In this document: piece after piece, positions 36,088 to 48,200 of the stretch
Numbering within the stretch: position 1 is the first letter of the stretch
How the letters are laid out: each line of letters begins with the position of its first letter
Source: Tetranychus cinnabarinus
Taxonomy: Eukaryota > Arthropoda > Arachnida > Trombidiformes > Tetranychidae
Assembly (NCBI GenBank): GCA_022266195.1
Contig: WHVY01000001.1
Span: forward strand, 20,646,001 to 20,710,000
Reading direction: 5' to 3'
DNA length: 64,000 nt
The notes under the pieces: generated by a model
The model's input: only the letters and a program-made list of their open reading frames with translations
What the model was told of the DNA's origin: nothing
The model's database searches: none
Made by a program: the position numbers and the translations under genes

Positions 36088-36340
36088 TACAGCTGCGAAA
36101 ATGGAGTTAGACCTCGATACCATATCTTTGGCGCATTGTTTGGTATCCAAGCATACCGATAGTCAATTTTTTAGATAAATTAAGCACAATCAACATCCAT
36201 TCAATGCTTTGACCAATGAGTCGTGAGTTGATGTTGATTAGCAAAAATTTATCTAAAAAAATTGACTATCGGTATGCTTGGATACCAAACAATGCGCCAA
36301 AGATATGGTATCGAGGTCTAACTCCATTTTCGCAGCTGTA
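36088..36340. mobile_element. 253-bp palindromic MITE nested in the pogo-like element
   Basis: Arms of about 90 bases, starting CAGCTGCGAAAATGGAGTTA and inverted at the other end, differ by little more than the length of one T run. TA borders both ends. It contains none of the AACGTT motifs that fill the host element. Confidence 0.9.
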
Positions 36341-36803
36341 TAATAAAACGTTTGATTAATTGGTTGCCATAGCATTTTGGGCTTTAATTTGACCAATGTC
36401 GAGGCCAAGATTGAGTAAAAAAGCTAATTAGTTTGATTGAAAACCGTTTTAATGGTTAAAATTGTGGCATTTTTAAGCTAAAATTTGTCTTTTTTAACCA
36501 TCTTGAATTGGCTTATAAATGATGAAAAAACGTTTATTTTGATTCCTCATTGATAAGCCCATGTTCTTGTACATGAACATCAACTTGGACTTAGCAGTGA
36601 GGAATTTCTGTTGATAAGCACAATGCTTATATGCGCGGAAATACGGTAATTGTATCTCTTATAAGTTAGTTTGTATAATAAACATAAATGAAAAAATTGT
36701 AAACATGAAGGTATGTGTGCGATAAAAATGATTAGAATTTTTTTTCAAGTAGGCTTCAGATACTGCCTCTATTTATTGAATTGATTATTCAAATCAATTT
36801 TTT

Positions 36804-36907
36804 AACCAGATTAACATTGACGATCCTATTGAAACTTTGAATTCATATTGAAAGCATTCGGATCGTCAATATTATTTCTATGTGAAACCAGATTAACATT
36901 GACGATC
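36804..36907 (+). repeat. Short direct repeat with internal hairpin
   Basis: AACCAGATTAACATTGACGA occurs at 36804 and again at 36886. Between them GGATCGTCAAT can pair with the ATTGACGATCC of the first unit. Probably remnants of a small element. Confidence 0.7.
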
Positions 36908-37166
36908 AGATTTAGTAGATTTAGGGCTGATTTTTGAGTAATTTTTGTTGATTCAAGAAAAGGCTCAATGTCACTGTTAAATAAGTCGTCTATCACATTA
37001 ATAATTTTTTCACTTGTTAAATAGTTTATGTCATTTGTTGATATATCAATGTTTATTTTGGTTCACTTTGAATTGTTCATTGTAAAAGAAGTTAGGAAAA
37101 GCTCTAACGCTGTTTCAGTCAAGTTCGCGTCAAGCTCCGAGTTTTAGCCAAGTCAATTCATTATTT

Positions 37167-37278
37167 GACCTCTAATTGACATTGGAATGTCATTTTGCAA
37201 TGAGCATATAACTATGTTCATGTGGTCAGAAAAATTTTGCGATTTCAGAAAATGAACTTCCAATGTCAATTAGAGGTC
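37167..37278. repeat. 112-bp inverted repeat
   Basis: GACCTCTAATTGACATTGGA at 37167 is perfectly inverted at 37258-37278, with about 70 bases between. No flanking duplication is clear. Confidence 0.75.
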
Positions 37279-38097
37279 ACATAAAAAATTGACCTTGAGC
37301 GTTCAAACTTATGGCTGTGCAATTTGCATAATTTCAGCGTTCAATTCTGAGGTCTGTAGCAATAACAGTAATGCCTGCAAAATGCGTGAAATGAAAAAAA
37401 CACTCGGTATTTTACCAAATTCAAATTAAAATATTTTGAGCAAATCTTAAATCTGAACAACATGTTGACAGTAGATAACCTAAGTGAATTGAAATAATCA
37501 TAAAATTGTATACATTTATTATTGAAAACTTGTTTACACTAAAATTTATGTACTTAGAATAATGAATTGAATTATATCCAATAAAACAGTTAACCCAATA
37601 CAATAATGTGCTTCACAAATTTTTTTCAATCGCTCTGTTGGTTTTTATTGATTGATATTACTTTTTTCAACTTTTGCAGCTAATAAACTCTCATTTAAGA
37701 CAAGAATCTAGTTGAATTAGATACGTTGTTCACAATTATCACTTCCACTTGAAAGTCTAAATCTTAGTTTTTGCAAAGATTTTTTTATCGGCTCACCTAT
37801 GATAATCTAATTAAAAGTATTTTAATCCTTTAATAGATGCAAATAATAGTCAAATTGAGTTCATTGATTTTCGGTGGACCCAAAAGAACCTGAATTCCGG
37901 ATTCAAGATACTCAATAAATCTTTTGCTTGATTTTAAATTTAATTTAGCTCTGTTAAATGATTGCTTGAACCTTTCAGAAAAATCATTGAATAACGTATG
38001 GAAAGTTAAAATGGAAAAAATGTTTATTCAAGTATTCCTCACGAACCAAATAAGCTAGATCTTTGAAATTTTCAAGATTAACACAAAATGCCATCGG
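37279..38097. other. Spacer without recognised gene
   Basis: AT-rich; possibly part of the mariner-type element whose transposase follows, but I found no terminal inverted repeat here. Confidence 0.4.
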
Positions 38098-39142
38098 CTA
38101 ATAGATCAACTCACTCAATCCTAGCCTGTCGGCTTTAATGACTTTTGATTTGACATTGCCGATCAAATTCATAAAGTAAGTTTTCTCAAATGTTCTGTGC
38201 TTATTTCTTATCCGATTAATAAGATCATTTTTGTTTTTGGGAAGCCAACCATCTGAGAAAACTTGGCACTTTAAATTTGCCCAAAAATCCTCGATAGGCC
38301 TTAATTGTGGACGATTTGGTGGATTAACTTCCTTTTCAACATAGGGAATCGCAGCGCCCTCTAGCGTATCAATCGATTTTTGAGCATAATGACAACTGGC
38401 CAAATCAGGCCAGAACAGAACTTTATCGTTTTTGTACTCTTTTTTTACCCATGGAATTAATCTTTTCTTAAGTCATTCATTTGAATATAATATTCTGAAT
38501 TGAGGGCACCTTTTGTCAGGTGAAAATAAGGCTTGCAGTACCCTTTCGATCCAATAGCTATCCAAACCATAAGTTTTGCTGAAAACTTCGAACATCTTCG
38601 AAATCTGATATCATCAGGAACGTTTTCGATACTTTTGAAAACGAAACGATCGGCACCATAAAAATTGTAACCTTCAAGGTCAAATTAGCTTTCGTCATCC
38701 ATAATTATTTCATTATCTTGAATTGACTTTCTTAACTTTCGAAGTCGCGTTTTCTGACGTTGAGCTTGCTCCACTGAAACTTTTGGTGCTTTTTTCCTTT
38801 TGCGAACGTTAACTTTCAATTTATCCATATAAACTTTAGCAGTTATATGGGATACACCAATAGCCCGACCAACAGCACGATATCCACAAAAAACTTTATT
38901 TGAAGTCATCGAAACAATTTTTCGTTCGTTGGCTGGATTTAATTTGCACCGCGCTAAGCCAGTTCCTGGTTTTCTTTGATTATGTCCTAATATCAATTTT
39001 GCATATTGGCGATATGCCGTAGTAGTTGGAACACCAGCAATCACAATTTTTTCACAATTTCCCTTCGATTTGAAGGATCTTCAAACTTAGAAAAGATATT
39101 GGCACAAACTACAAAAACTTCACTTTGCTTCAGCTTCGACAT
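38098..39142 (-). pseudogene. Mariner/IS630-type transposase, decayed
   Basis: Minus-strand coding remnant from an ATG at 39142 (MSKLKQSEVFVVCANIF) to a stop at 38098. It has lost one A in an A run near 39054 (frame shift), has an in-frame TAA near 38687 just after the first catalytic aspartate (EIIMDDES), and has a one-base loss near 38473. The second aspartate is in VLFWPDLASCHYA and the last catalytic residue in NRPQLRPIEDFWA. The spacing from that second aspartate to the glutamate is 37 residues, as in DD37E members of the IS630-Tc1-mariner group. A helix-turn-helix region precedes the catalytic part. Three lesions make it non-functional. Terminal repeats were not identified. Confidence 0.85.
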
Positions 39143-40566
39143 GATGAGTACTAATGGTTTGATGTGCCTTATTTTTCATATTTATATACCTAACGCTTGT
39201 ATCTATTATTCCTGAAAATTTGAAGCTAATTCGATAATCCAATTCCGAGGAATTATCGACTGAACTTTTTTCCATTTTAACTTTCCATATGTTATCTTTA
39301 ACGAAAGACGTAAGGCAAGAAAGAAAGAAAGGCAGCCAAAACGACAAATTTCTGCAATATAACATGAACTTATTTAGAGACAGACTTGAAAAAACAGTCT
39401 TATTGATACATATTGTACTTGCCTAGCTCGAGAGGAAGAGAGGGCGAAGAAATCTGACATACTAGAGCATATTGTGCCTAAACGATGCATTTCAAAGGAT
39501 AAGAAAGTCACTGAAATGCAAATCAGGCTAAATTTCCGTTTCTCAAATTATCAATTTTCGGCCTTAACCCACACATCCATTAATTAGTTGTAAGTTCATA
39601 GACTTTTCTGTACGTACAAACTAACGACTACGTATTCGCGCGCATTATAGCCCTGTGCTTGAAAATGAATCAAAAGTTTTTCTGGTCGTTTTTTAAATGA
39701 ACCATTCGTTAGTAAAAATTACCAGGAATTGAGGTAAAAACGTCCGCTTTTAATGTGTTGCTTAAGTTTTGGTAGACATAACTGTGGATAAATGATCCTT
39801 AAAACTGGGCAAATGTGCAAAAATTAGCATTTCAATATTGATCAAAAATAGGAAAATTTTATTCTGTCATCAATAGATTTGCTTTAGATGATTATATTGT
39901 GACAGCCATCGGATGTTTTCAGAGTTCTGCTGATCAGCTGGCCTCAAACCATTGGTTTGGAACTTCAAGTTTAAGGATATAAATGAATGATAAAAAAGGA
40001 CAAAAAAGACAAAAATAAGATTAATAAAAGTAATCTTTCAAAATTAGGATGAATGTCAATGATAACAAATAAATTAGGCCAAAGTATCTCAATGAAAAGC
40101 GAAACACTTTCATTATGTACAATGTTTATTGTGAATCACTTGGTGCATCTTTTCAGCCCTTTGTTCATTAGTTTATGATGAATTGCGATACATTAATGAT
40201 TATTTATGCCAATTGATGAGGACAGTTGAACATTTGTAATTGAAATATCGAGCAAACATTTCAAATAAAAAGAAATGAAAAAGTAAACAAAAAGGAGATG
40301 AAATCATTAAGCAAAGATGATGAAAATGATGATAATGATAATTGCACTGATGGTGAAGATTGAGGTGACATTGATAATGTTTCCCAAAAGTTTCAAGCCA
40401 ATGAATTTAATTCAAGTTTTTCTATTTTACCAATAATAAGCCAAATCAATTAATTGAATGATGTATATTAATATACACAAGTTTGAGAAGCAGTTTCTTA
40501 AATCGTTTCAATTTATCTGTGACAATGTTTATCCACAATTAAAATAAACGTCGATAAAATCAATCA
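39143..40566. other. Spacer with repeat remnants
   Basis: Includes 39421-39465, related to 31187-31235 in inverted orientation, and at 39629-39654 a sequence (TACGTATTCGCGCGCATTAT) resembling the terminal repeat of the pogo-like element, perhaps a decayed solo end. No gene was seen. Confidence 0.4.
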
Positions 40567-41112
40567 AAAATATCCCCGTGTTCAAGTAATGCATTTTCAA
40601 GCTTCACCTTGATCTTCCTTGGCTCCATTTCAACTCATGATAGTTGAATCCGTAGTCATTTTGATTTTGCTTAGAAATCGATCAACACATAAAATTTTCT
40701 GAATTTTACCTGGGTCAGAACATTTTTCAATATAATAAAATCACAGCCAATGTCTTGGTGGACCTAAAAATAGAAAGAAATAAAAATTGGTTAAACATTG
40801 AAAATTAGTTGGGAGTACCAGAATCTACTTTGAATGAGAAGCCTTTGAAAATATGAGAGCTGACAGTATTGTCATAAGAAATTGATTCAGTGTCATGACT
40901 GAGCACGTTTGTTTTACAATCTTCCGTTTCATTGTAGACCCATTCCATACAGCTATATTCGTCTTCACGATAATCGATTGGAATACGACAATCATTTTTA
41001 CCAACAATGAAGTGAAGCTTGATGTTCACATTACCGGTATCATATGTTGACTTGCCATTGAACCAAGTTTCTCTCAATACATTTCGTCTGCTCAAAATTG
41101 CTTTCAATTGAT
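40567..41112 (-). pseudogene. B3GALNT2-like pseudogene fragment A
   Basis: A rearranged copy of parts of the gene at 13.4-15.5 kb, same orientation. Positions 40784-41106 match the 3' part of exon 1 together with the following intron and are almost identical (for example NVLRETWFNGKSTYDTGN is kept). To the left are shortened pieces of exons 2, 3 and 5, with internal deletions. The exon 5 to exon 3 junction falls at a shared TGATAGTT. Retained intron sequence shows DNA-level copying and not retroposition. No start, no catalytic region. Confidence 0.92.
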
Positions 41113-42283
41113 TAAATGTAATCGAAGGTAATAATAATCACAGTAAAGTATGATTTCGAGGCCTCAAAAATGCTAGTTGAGAGATTTAGATGGCTCAAAT
41201 GATAATGGTCTATCATTTGTTTTTCTGGTTTCAAACCTAAATGCATATTAGGCTATTCTTTTGTGACAGAAACATGATTTCATTTTTACGGTTACAATTT
41301 AATCAATTTAATCCCTTTATCCATGTTTCTAACTTTATCATCGAATAACATGAAGAAAAAAATATCCAAATGTGCTCCAATACACAATATTAACGAGAAT
41401 GATGTGCTCTATTTTTTGAAAAAACTTTTTTCCGTGGCTGTCCCATTAAAATCTGAAAACAAGAAAAAATGAGCGAAATAAGAAAAGATGAAAGAAAAAC
41501 AAGAGGGAAGATGATTAAGATGAAAATATTTTGATTCGAGTCGATTGAGAAAAGGAACAGACGAAGATTTTCATATTGAGAGATGATAATGAATATATTC
41601 AAAGTTAAGGTCCACTCCCTTAGTAGTTCGTTTCAATAGCCACTTGTTTTTAAATCTAGTCACTTTTACAGGCGGAGTTATTCAATATCATCATTTGTAT
41701 AAAGCAAAAAGACAGGTAATAAAGGAAAAGAGGGAAGACAGAGGGAAAATGAAAGAGAAAAAAAATAAAAAAAGAAAGAGAGAGAGAGAGAAAGAGAGAT
41801 CAGAAGATATCAGACGATCAACAGGTCTCTATTGACTATCAAAGCAAGGGCGGATTTTTTGTTTCTTTTCCCCTCTCTTTTTCTGGCTCTCTCTATCTCT
41901 CTCTCCCTCCATCATCTCTTACCTGTGGGGTATACTCAAAGTTTGCTGTACCTGTAAACCCAGTTTAAGTTGAGTTGAGTTTGTGAGCACAATCAACATC
42001 ACCATCACAATATTAAGAAAAAAAGAGCAACATTTTGTGATTTTGCCAGGAAAGCTTTTCTCTCGTTTAATTTTTCCATGTTTTTATCTTAACCAATAAA
42101 AAGCAAACTTGAGGGCCCGTTTATCAGTTGCGATCGACAAATCATCAAATCTCTTTTGTGTTACTTTGTTTCTTCTGTTGAAAATTAATTAACTGTTTAT
42201 ATTTTTTGGTCACCAAGAACAACGGTTATATCAAATTGCCAACAATTTACCGTAAAATTGTCAAAACGTCTTTTTAACCAAAC
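41113..42283. promoter_or_regulatory. Upstream region of the SPDEF-like gene
   Basis: Contains strongly strand-biased purine (41720-41810) and pyrimidine (41870-41920) tracts upstream of the ATG at 42284. The promoter and 5' UTR of the ETS gene are expected here, but no TATA element or splice-defined UTR exon is clear. Confidence 0.35.
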
Positions 42284-45200
42284 ATGTTACCCGGGACTCT
42301 TAACTCTGTTAATCTTAACAGTATCAATGGATCCAATATGATATCCTCTGGAGTTTCATCAAACATTTCAACAACCATTAACAATTGTAACAGCCACACT
42401 TCCCTTGATGGTATGACAATTATTTCTTCAATCACATCATCTTCACCTTTATCATCTGGAATCATATCATCATCAATGATCACAGGTTGTCCAAGTCCAT
42501 CTTTATCAACATCATCGTCTTGTCTATCATCGACCTATGATCCTCTAGAATCATTGTGGCCAAAAGAGATTGATGAATTTTCCAACCTTGCTCTTCAAGC
42601 TTGCCATCAAGAAGTTAAACGAGTCTCGGATAATCTTGGCATTTCACCAGGTAAATAACAATTCCCATTGTATCCTACTTCCAATGAATCCTGCTAGCGT
42701 AAATATATCTAATCCCCACCAACAAATCAATCCATCTAAATCCAAACAAAGATTGTAAGCTGACTTTTACTGGTGAAGATAGAAAACCAAAACTTTATAT
42801 CCAAACATCGATAAAAATCAACCAAAATGATATCCTCGTGCTCCAGTAATTCATTTTGATGATGCTTCATCTTGATCTTCCACAGCTCCTTGTCAAATTC
42901 ATGATAGTTTCTTTTTTATCTTTAATAATTTTCAAATAAGGCGATTGATCTGAAATGTTTTTTGTTAACATGGAAATTCATAGTTTTTATAACTATCAGC
43001 AAATTGCTCATTAGCTTGGAAATACCAGACTCTGAATGAGAAGCCTTTGAAAATACGAGAGCTGAAAGTATTGCCATAAGAAATGGACCAGTAGAATGCC
43101 GTTTGAAGCTGAAGTTTCAAACAAAACAGTTTAGCAAACAATATGAAAATGGTAAAAATAGTGTGAACGTTGATATAATTGATTAATAAATCTCTAATCT
43201 CGATCAACAAGTCTATCCTTCTAAATCCAAACAAACTTCACAAGACTTTATATTAATATTAAACTTTATCCAAACTTTTCTTTCTCTCTACCATTTCTAG
43301 ATCCATTCACCTGGACTGTAAATGATGTGCTTTCATGGCTATCCTGGCAAGTCAAACAATCTGGCCTTCCAATGTTCCCTCTCCATTATTTTCAAATGGA
43401 CGGAATGACATTGTGTTCCCTGAGTGAACAAGATTTCAAAAATCGAGCTCTTTATTGTGGTGATGTTCTTTATGCTCAACTTGAAATTTGGAAGACACTG
43501 AGTGAACAAAGTAATTAAACAAGCAATTTACACTAAACTTCGCATGATTGGCAATATTAGTTCATCATTGCAAATCACATCGCAAATGATGAAACAAACA
43601 TAATAGCCACCAAAGATGAGCCATTGTTGATAGAGTTCAACTTTCTCCTTTAAATTTCTATCAACATTTCTCATACCTAGATATAAGAATTATTTCATTA
43701 GCCAAGTAAATCAGACGTCAGTTTAGTCAGTTTAAACAGATATATCAAACAAACCCAAATTGTTACAATCATTTAGAATGTAACTGAAGAAATATTCAGC
43801 AAACCGTTGTAGATACATTGTGAACTTGCAATTCTGAACCAACTATTCCAATCACATGCCAATATTAATTAATGCTAATCCAACTTATTTCTTTTCTTTT
43901 TATATCTCATCCTGATCTACCACCTGATAATCTTGACACCGTGATCCAATGTGATTGTGTTTTTGTGGATTACCAATTAATTGAAATTACTTCACCCATT
44001 TCATTACCATCAACATTATCATCGTTCTTCATCATGAATAAAAACATGAACCTGAAAAAAAACAACAAAAACAAAAACAGAAGCATGTAAAGAATCAGAC
44101 ATGATTGTTACCAGTGATTATGGCTCTGAAGGAACCCAAAGTGATGGTGAGTACCAGTAACCCTCATCAAACCAGAATCCAAGAGCAAACCAGATGAATA
44201 TGATTTTGGTTCATCTGAATTTACTCCATAAATTCCCGTGCTATCATTAGCCCATAAAGCAAATGCCGTTTCTCATCTTCTCAGTTCTTTTCTTTTCTAT
44301 TTCTTTCCATCTTTCTTTATCCCCCTGTCAAATCCATAGTCTACCATTAGAAGGTTCATCATCAGTATTTTGAAAGAAACTTGTTCTTAACTTTGGCCCC
44401 TTTTTTTCATCTCAAACTCCCCTTATTAAGATTCCCTTTAAGGTATATAAAATACTTGTTGTATACATTTAAATGGCAATGTTGTATTATTTGAAAAGCC
44501 AAACCAGGGTCTAAAGCGATCTGAAAATCAATCCTGGTGCCATGACCTTTATTAGCCCCGTAAACCAGCTTAACTCTATCACCATCCTAACACTTGTTTG
44601 CCTTTTCATTTGCATCTTCAATCATTCCAATCATCTTTCAATCATTTTTGCTTTGTCTTTTTGTTCAAACAAAAGCCATCTTACAAACTTGTTAAACTAT
44701 TCACACTATCTTCACCATTCTGAGCAATTGTTTCAATTCACAAGGTTGAATCAAAAAATGAAATCTTTTCATATCAACAGCAAACTCTGCAATCTATTTC
44801 AAGTTGAAGCCTTTTTTTCAATAATCAATATCCATTTTTTTACCATCAATTGCTATCTCTAACCATTATCAGGTAAATTCATTAAACCCATCTACTGATT
44901 GAATATAAATCATCTGACAGAGTTGACAAATCAGGAGAACACCATTAAAACAATTAACTATTACATCCAATGATTGCAATATTGATACATAGACTACAAA
45001 AGGATAATCATATGATTGAATTGTTTCCAATTCATTATCACTTCGCAATAACAATTCTTGTAAAGTCTAAATCAATGCTCACTCAATCAAATCATCAACT
45101 AATATCTTTTTTGCCATCAAATTCAATCAACAGATTTCCTTTTTTGTCACTTTTGCACATCAATTCCACCTTGATTTAGTCAACTTTTGTCATTTTTTCA

Positions 45201-48200
45201 CCATAATTGAGCATTAATGTTTAATCAAAAATAAACCTAAATTAACCCAAATCCAGATTACTTTTGATGAAATATAAAGCTGACAGACTTTGAAGAGTGA
45301 ATTGACCAAGAAAATTTTGCTGGTTAACAAATAGCTTTACAATTAATTTGTCTGGTTTACAATTATTTAATTATTGTGTCAAAATTAGGTGAAGCTTTTT
45401 TCAAATTAAATCTTTTTTTCCCAACCTTATCAGTAGCTGAACATTTGTTGATCAGTTTCATGCTTAGTGGCCCATCTAATTAACTTGATTGTACCCATGA
45501 TGTTGATCATCCACCAAATCAACCTCATCTTTTGACAGAAAAAAAAGAAGATAAAAAATTTGAAATTAGCACCACTTGAAAGTCAAGTTTTTGTGTTGAA
45601 TGTTCAATGTCAAGGTTGATATTTCAATGATGATAGGGAGTCCCTACTGGTCAAAGGGATGAAGCCAGGGAAAAGGCTGGTTTAATGGCTCATTCAGGGT
45701 GATGATGAGGATGATTATGATGATCAATATGAACACTTTGACTGATTTTTAGCTTGTATTTGTTTCCTTGTTTAAACCTTTCCGAGTAAATTGTTGCCAA
45801 TCCAGTTTGAGGTAAATTTTGACAAAAAAAGGGTTCCATTAAATGTGTAAATTAATCAATGAGATGTCAAACATTTTTACTTAATTAGGTTATCAAGGTA
45901 TTCAAGGCTTAGTAAGGATTATATTCAAAAAACCTCAATATTCTGAGCTGAATAAGTGAAGAAAAAAGAGAGAAAAAATCTAAATCTGATCAAGAATCTT
46001 AAGAGCTTTTATCTTTCATCTTTTATCTTTGATATATTCTGATGTATCTAAAGTTCACCTTTATACGTGTTCAGTGTTATGCAATTAAATACTAAATTTT
46101 CAATCATTTGACATGACATTCAACATTAAAAATCAATTGGCAAATGAAAAGATTTTTGAAAAACTCAAAAAACGCTTTTAACATCAAAATTGAAATGAGC
46201 TTCTAATCCAAGTCAACAATCAATGAACTGTAATTCAATTTGTTGATTCAAAATCTGTGTTGAATTTAAAGGCAAACTTAATTAAATCCAATTGACTGTA
46301 AAGCCAAATCTCTTTGCATTTAATTTCACGAATCTTTTACATTTAGTTTTCCCATTGCAATTTTAATCACAAAATTAACATTTACCATTATTGTTCAATT
46401 AGTAACAAAGTATTAATTTAAAAGTGGCGGCTAAACAAACTAAATCAAGTTTAATGAAAAAGTTTCGGCTCCATTTAAATATTAAATGATACGATATGTT
46501 AGTTAATTATATAAAGAAACTAGAAGTAAAATTGTGGTTTAAAGATAAATGGTTAATGGTGGATAATAATGTGGATAACAATCGTGAATCAGTAATGATT
46601 AACTAATTTTAATTGACATTAGGAGAAACATTATGAAAAGCATTTCCCAAAACAGTAGCCTTAATATCATGACTTTAAAATTTTAATGGTCTCTCTCTCC
46701 ATAGTCTTGACCACTATTTGGGTAACTTGAAGTAACCAGAAAAAAATATAAAAAACTATGAAATGAAAAAGGCCAAAAATTATATCAAAATCCCGTTGGG
46801 AGGTTTTAAGGTTTTGTTGTTCAACTTGATGGTTATTATTATTATATATATTTTATATCATTTAGCCAAGGTAAAGTGAAACAGACTAAATCACTGAAAG
46901 GTATTTTCAGATGATGATGAGAAATGGAGAGAGAGAGAGTCTTTAATAATTAGATAGTGAAGAGCCTAGCGAAGATGCTGATGAAAATGAAGATGATGGT
47001 GAAGATGAAAAGCTAAGTAACTAAGTAAGTATTAAATGTTGGACGAAACTAGTTTTTGGAAAATCATTTTTTTCTCTTGCAGTTATTTCTTGTTCTTTTT
47101 GAAGGTAAGGCCTGGGCTAAAGGGGATCGATGTTTAATATATTATAACCTTTGGCCGAATCTATGAAGATAATAGAGAAAGGGAAAAGAAGTAAGAGAAG
47201 AGAAGCTTCTTAAGTTGCTTAAGACCTTCTTTCATCTTTATCTTCTTCTTGAATCCACCTTTTTTACCCAAACTTGCCATTTAACCTTCATACATATTGT
47301 TTGCTTGTTGGTGTTTGAAGCGATCTTTTAGGCCCTACCTTAGTAGCCTCTGCTTCTTAAACTTGAAGAGGCCAGGTTAGTCTTGATCTTCTCTCCTTGA
47401 GTTTAATGCCAATCATCTGAAGATGATGATGAGGGAAGAAAATGCGAAAATGCGAAAATGCATTCTACAGTTTATAATGAATTAGTAAGAAAAAGGTAAC
47501 ATTGAGAGTTAATTCATTGTCAACTCAACGTTGGAGAAATTTTTGTTTTCTCTTCTTCATTGGTTGTTGGATGATAATGGTGAAGATGCTCATGATGATG
47601 ATGATGAGAAGAAGAAAAGGTAATTTGTTTTTATTTCTCTTCCAAAGTCAGCTTCTTCTTTTATTCAACTCAAGACATTGATTGGATTCTGAGTAACTTC
47701 TTGCTCAACTTTATTCAGTAATGATGGCAAAGAAGCTCAGACCAACCCAGTAATCATCTATTTTCATCATTTATCTTCCATATCTTTTAATCTCTTCTGT
47801 TTTGTCCCGTGATTTCAATCACAAATAGTATTTGTTTTGCACATCTTTTCATCAATGATTCAAGTGATGAAGTTTTTTTTTGTATTATTTGCTATTTTCT
47901 TTTTCTTTTTTTATTAACATTTACTTGTTTCGATTTTACTTTAAATTTGGCGTTAATTATCTACTATCTTGACCATGGGTCAACAACTTTCCTTTTTAAA
48001 ATTGATGTTAATCAAGATAATGATAGTTGAGTAGATGAAATGTTATCATTTTGTTATTAACTTGACGACGTTTCATTGGTAAAATAATATTGAATGAAAA
48101 GAGCAGAAATATTTTTCCCTCAAAATACTATTTTATAACAACTTTTACCTCAACAATCATCATTCCAGTCAGATTTAATTTCAAGAGGAACCAATCTTGA

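Larger units (their letters stand above)
32211..36648. mobile_element. Pogo/Tigger-like DNA transposon, two genes
   Basis: Perfect inverted ends of 22 bases inside TA (left 32213-32234, right 36625-36646) start CCGTATTTCCGCGCATATAA and are flanked by TA at 32211-32212 and 36647-36648, the Tc1/mariner-superfamily target duplication. Inside are a pogo-type transposase on the plus strand and a second, unrecognised gene on the minus strand, arranged tail to tail with about 93 bases between them. Two smaller elements are inserted in it (32361-32919 and 36088-36340). Without them it is about 3.6 kb. GGCTTATAAATGA is also repeated near both ends in the same direction (about 32238 and 36510). AACGTT is massively enriched through the whole element. 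Confidence 0.93.

Noticed and set aside
32211..36648. AACGTT enrichment as a by-product of arginine (CGT) codon choice
   Set aside because: The motif is just as frequent in non-coding parts and on both genes, which run on opposite strands, and it occurs in all three codon phases.
43872..44090. Open frame overlapping the third ETS exon
   Set aside because: The ETS join requires a different frame; only the last part from 44081 (or 44093) fits in frame between the PNT and ETS exons.
44542..44862. 106-codon open frame in the ETS gene intron
   Set aside because: Low-complexity composition, no family features, and not needed to keep the ETS reading frame.
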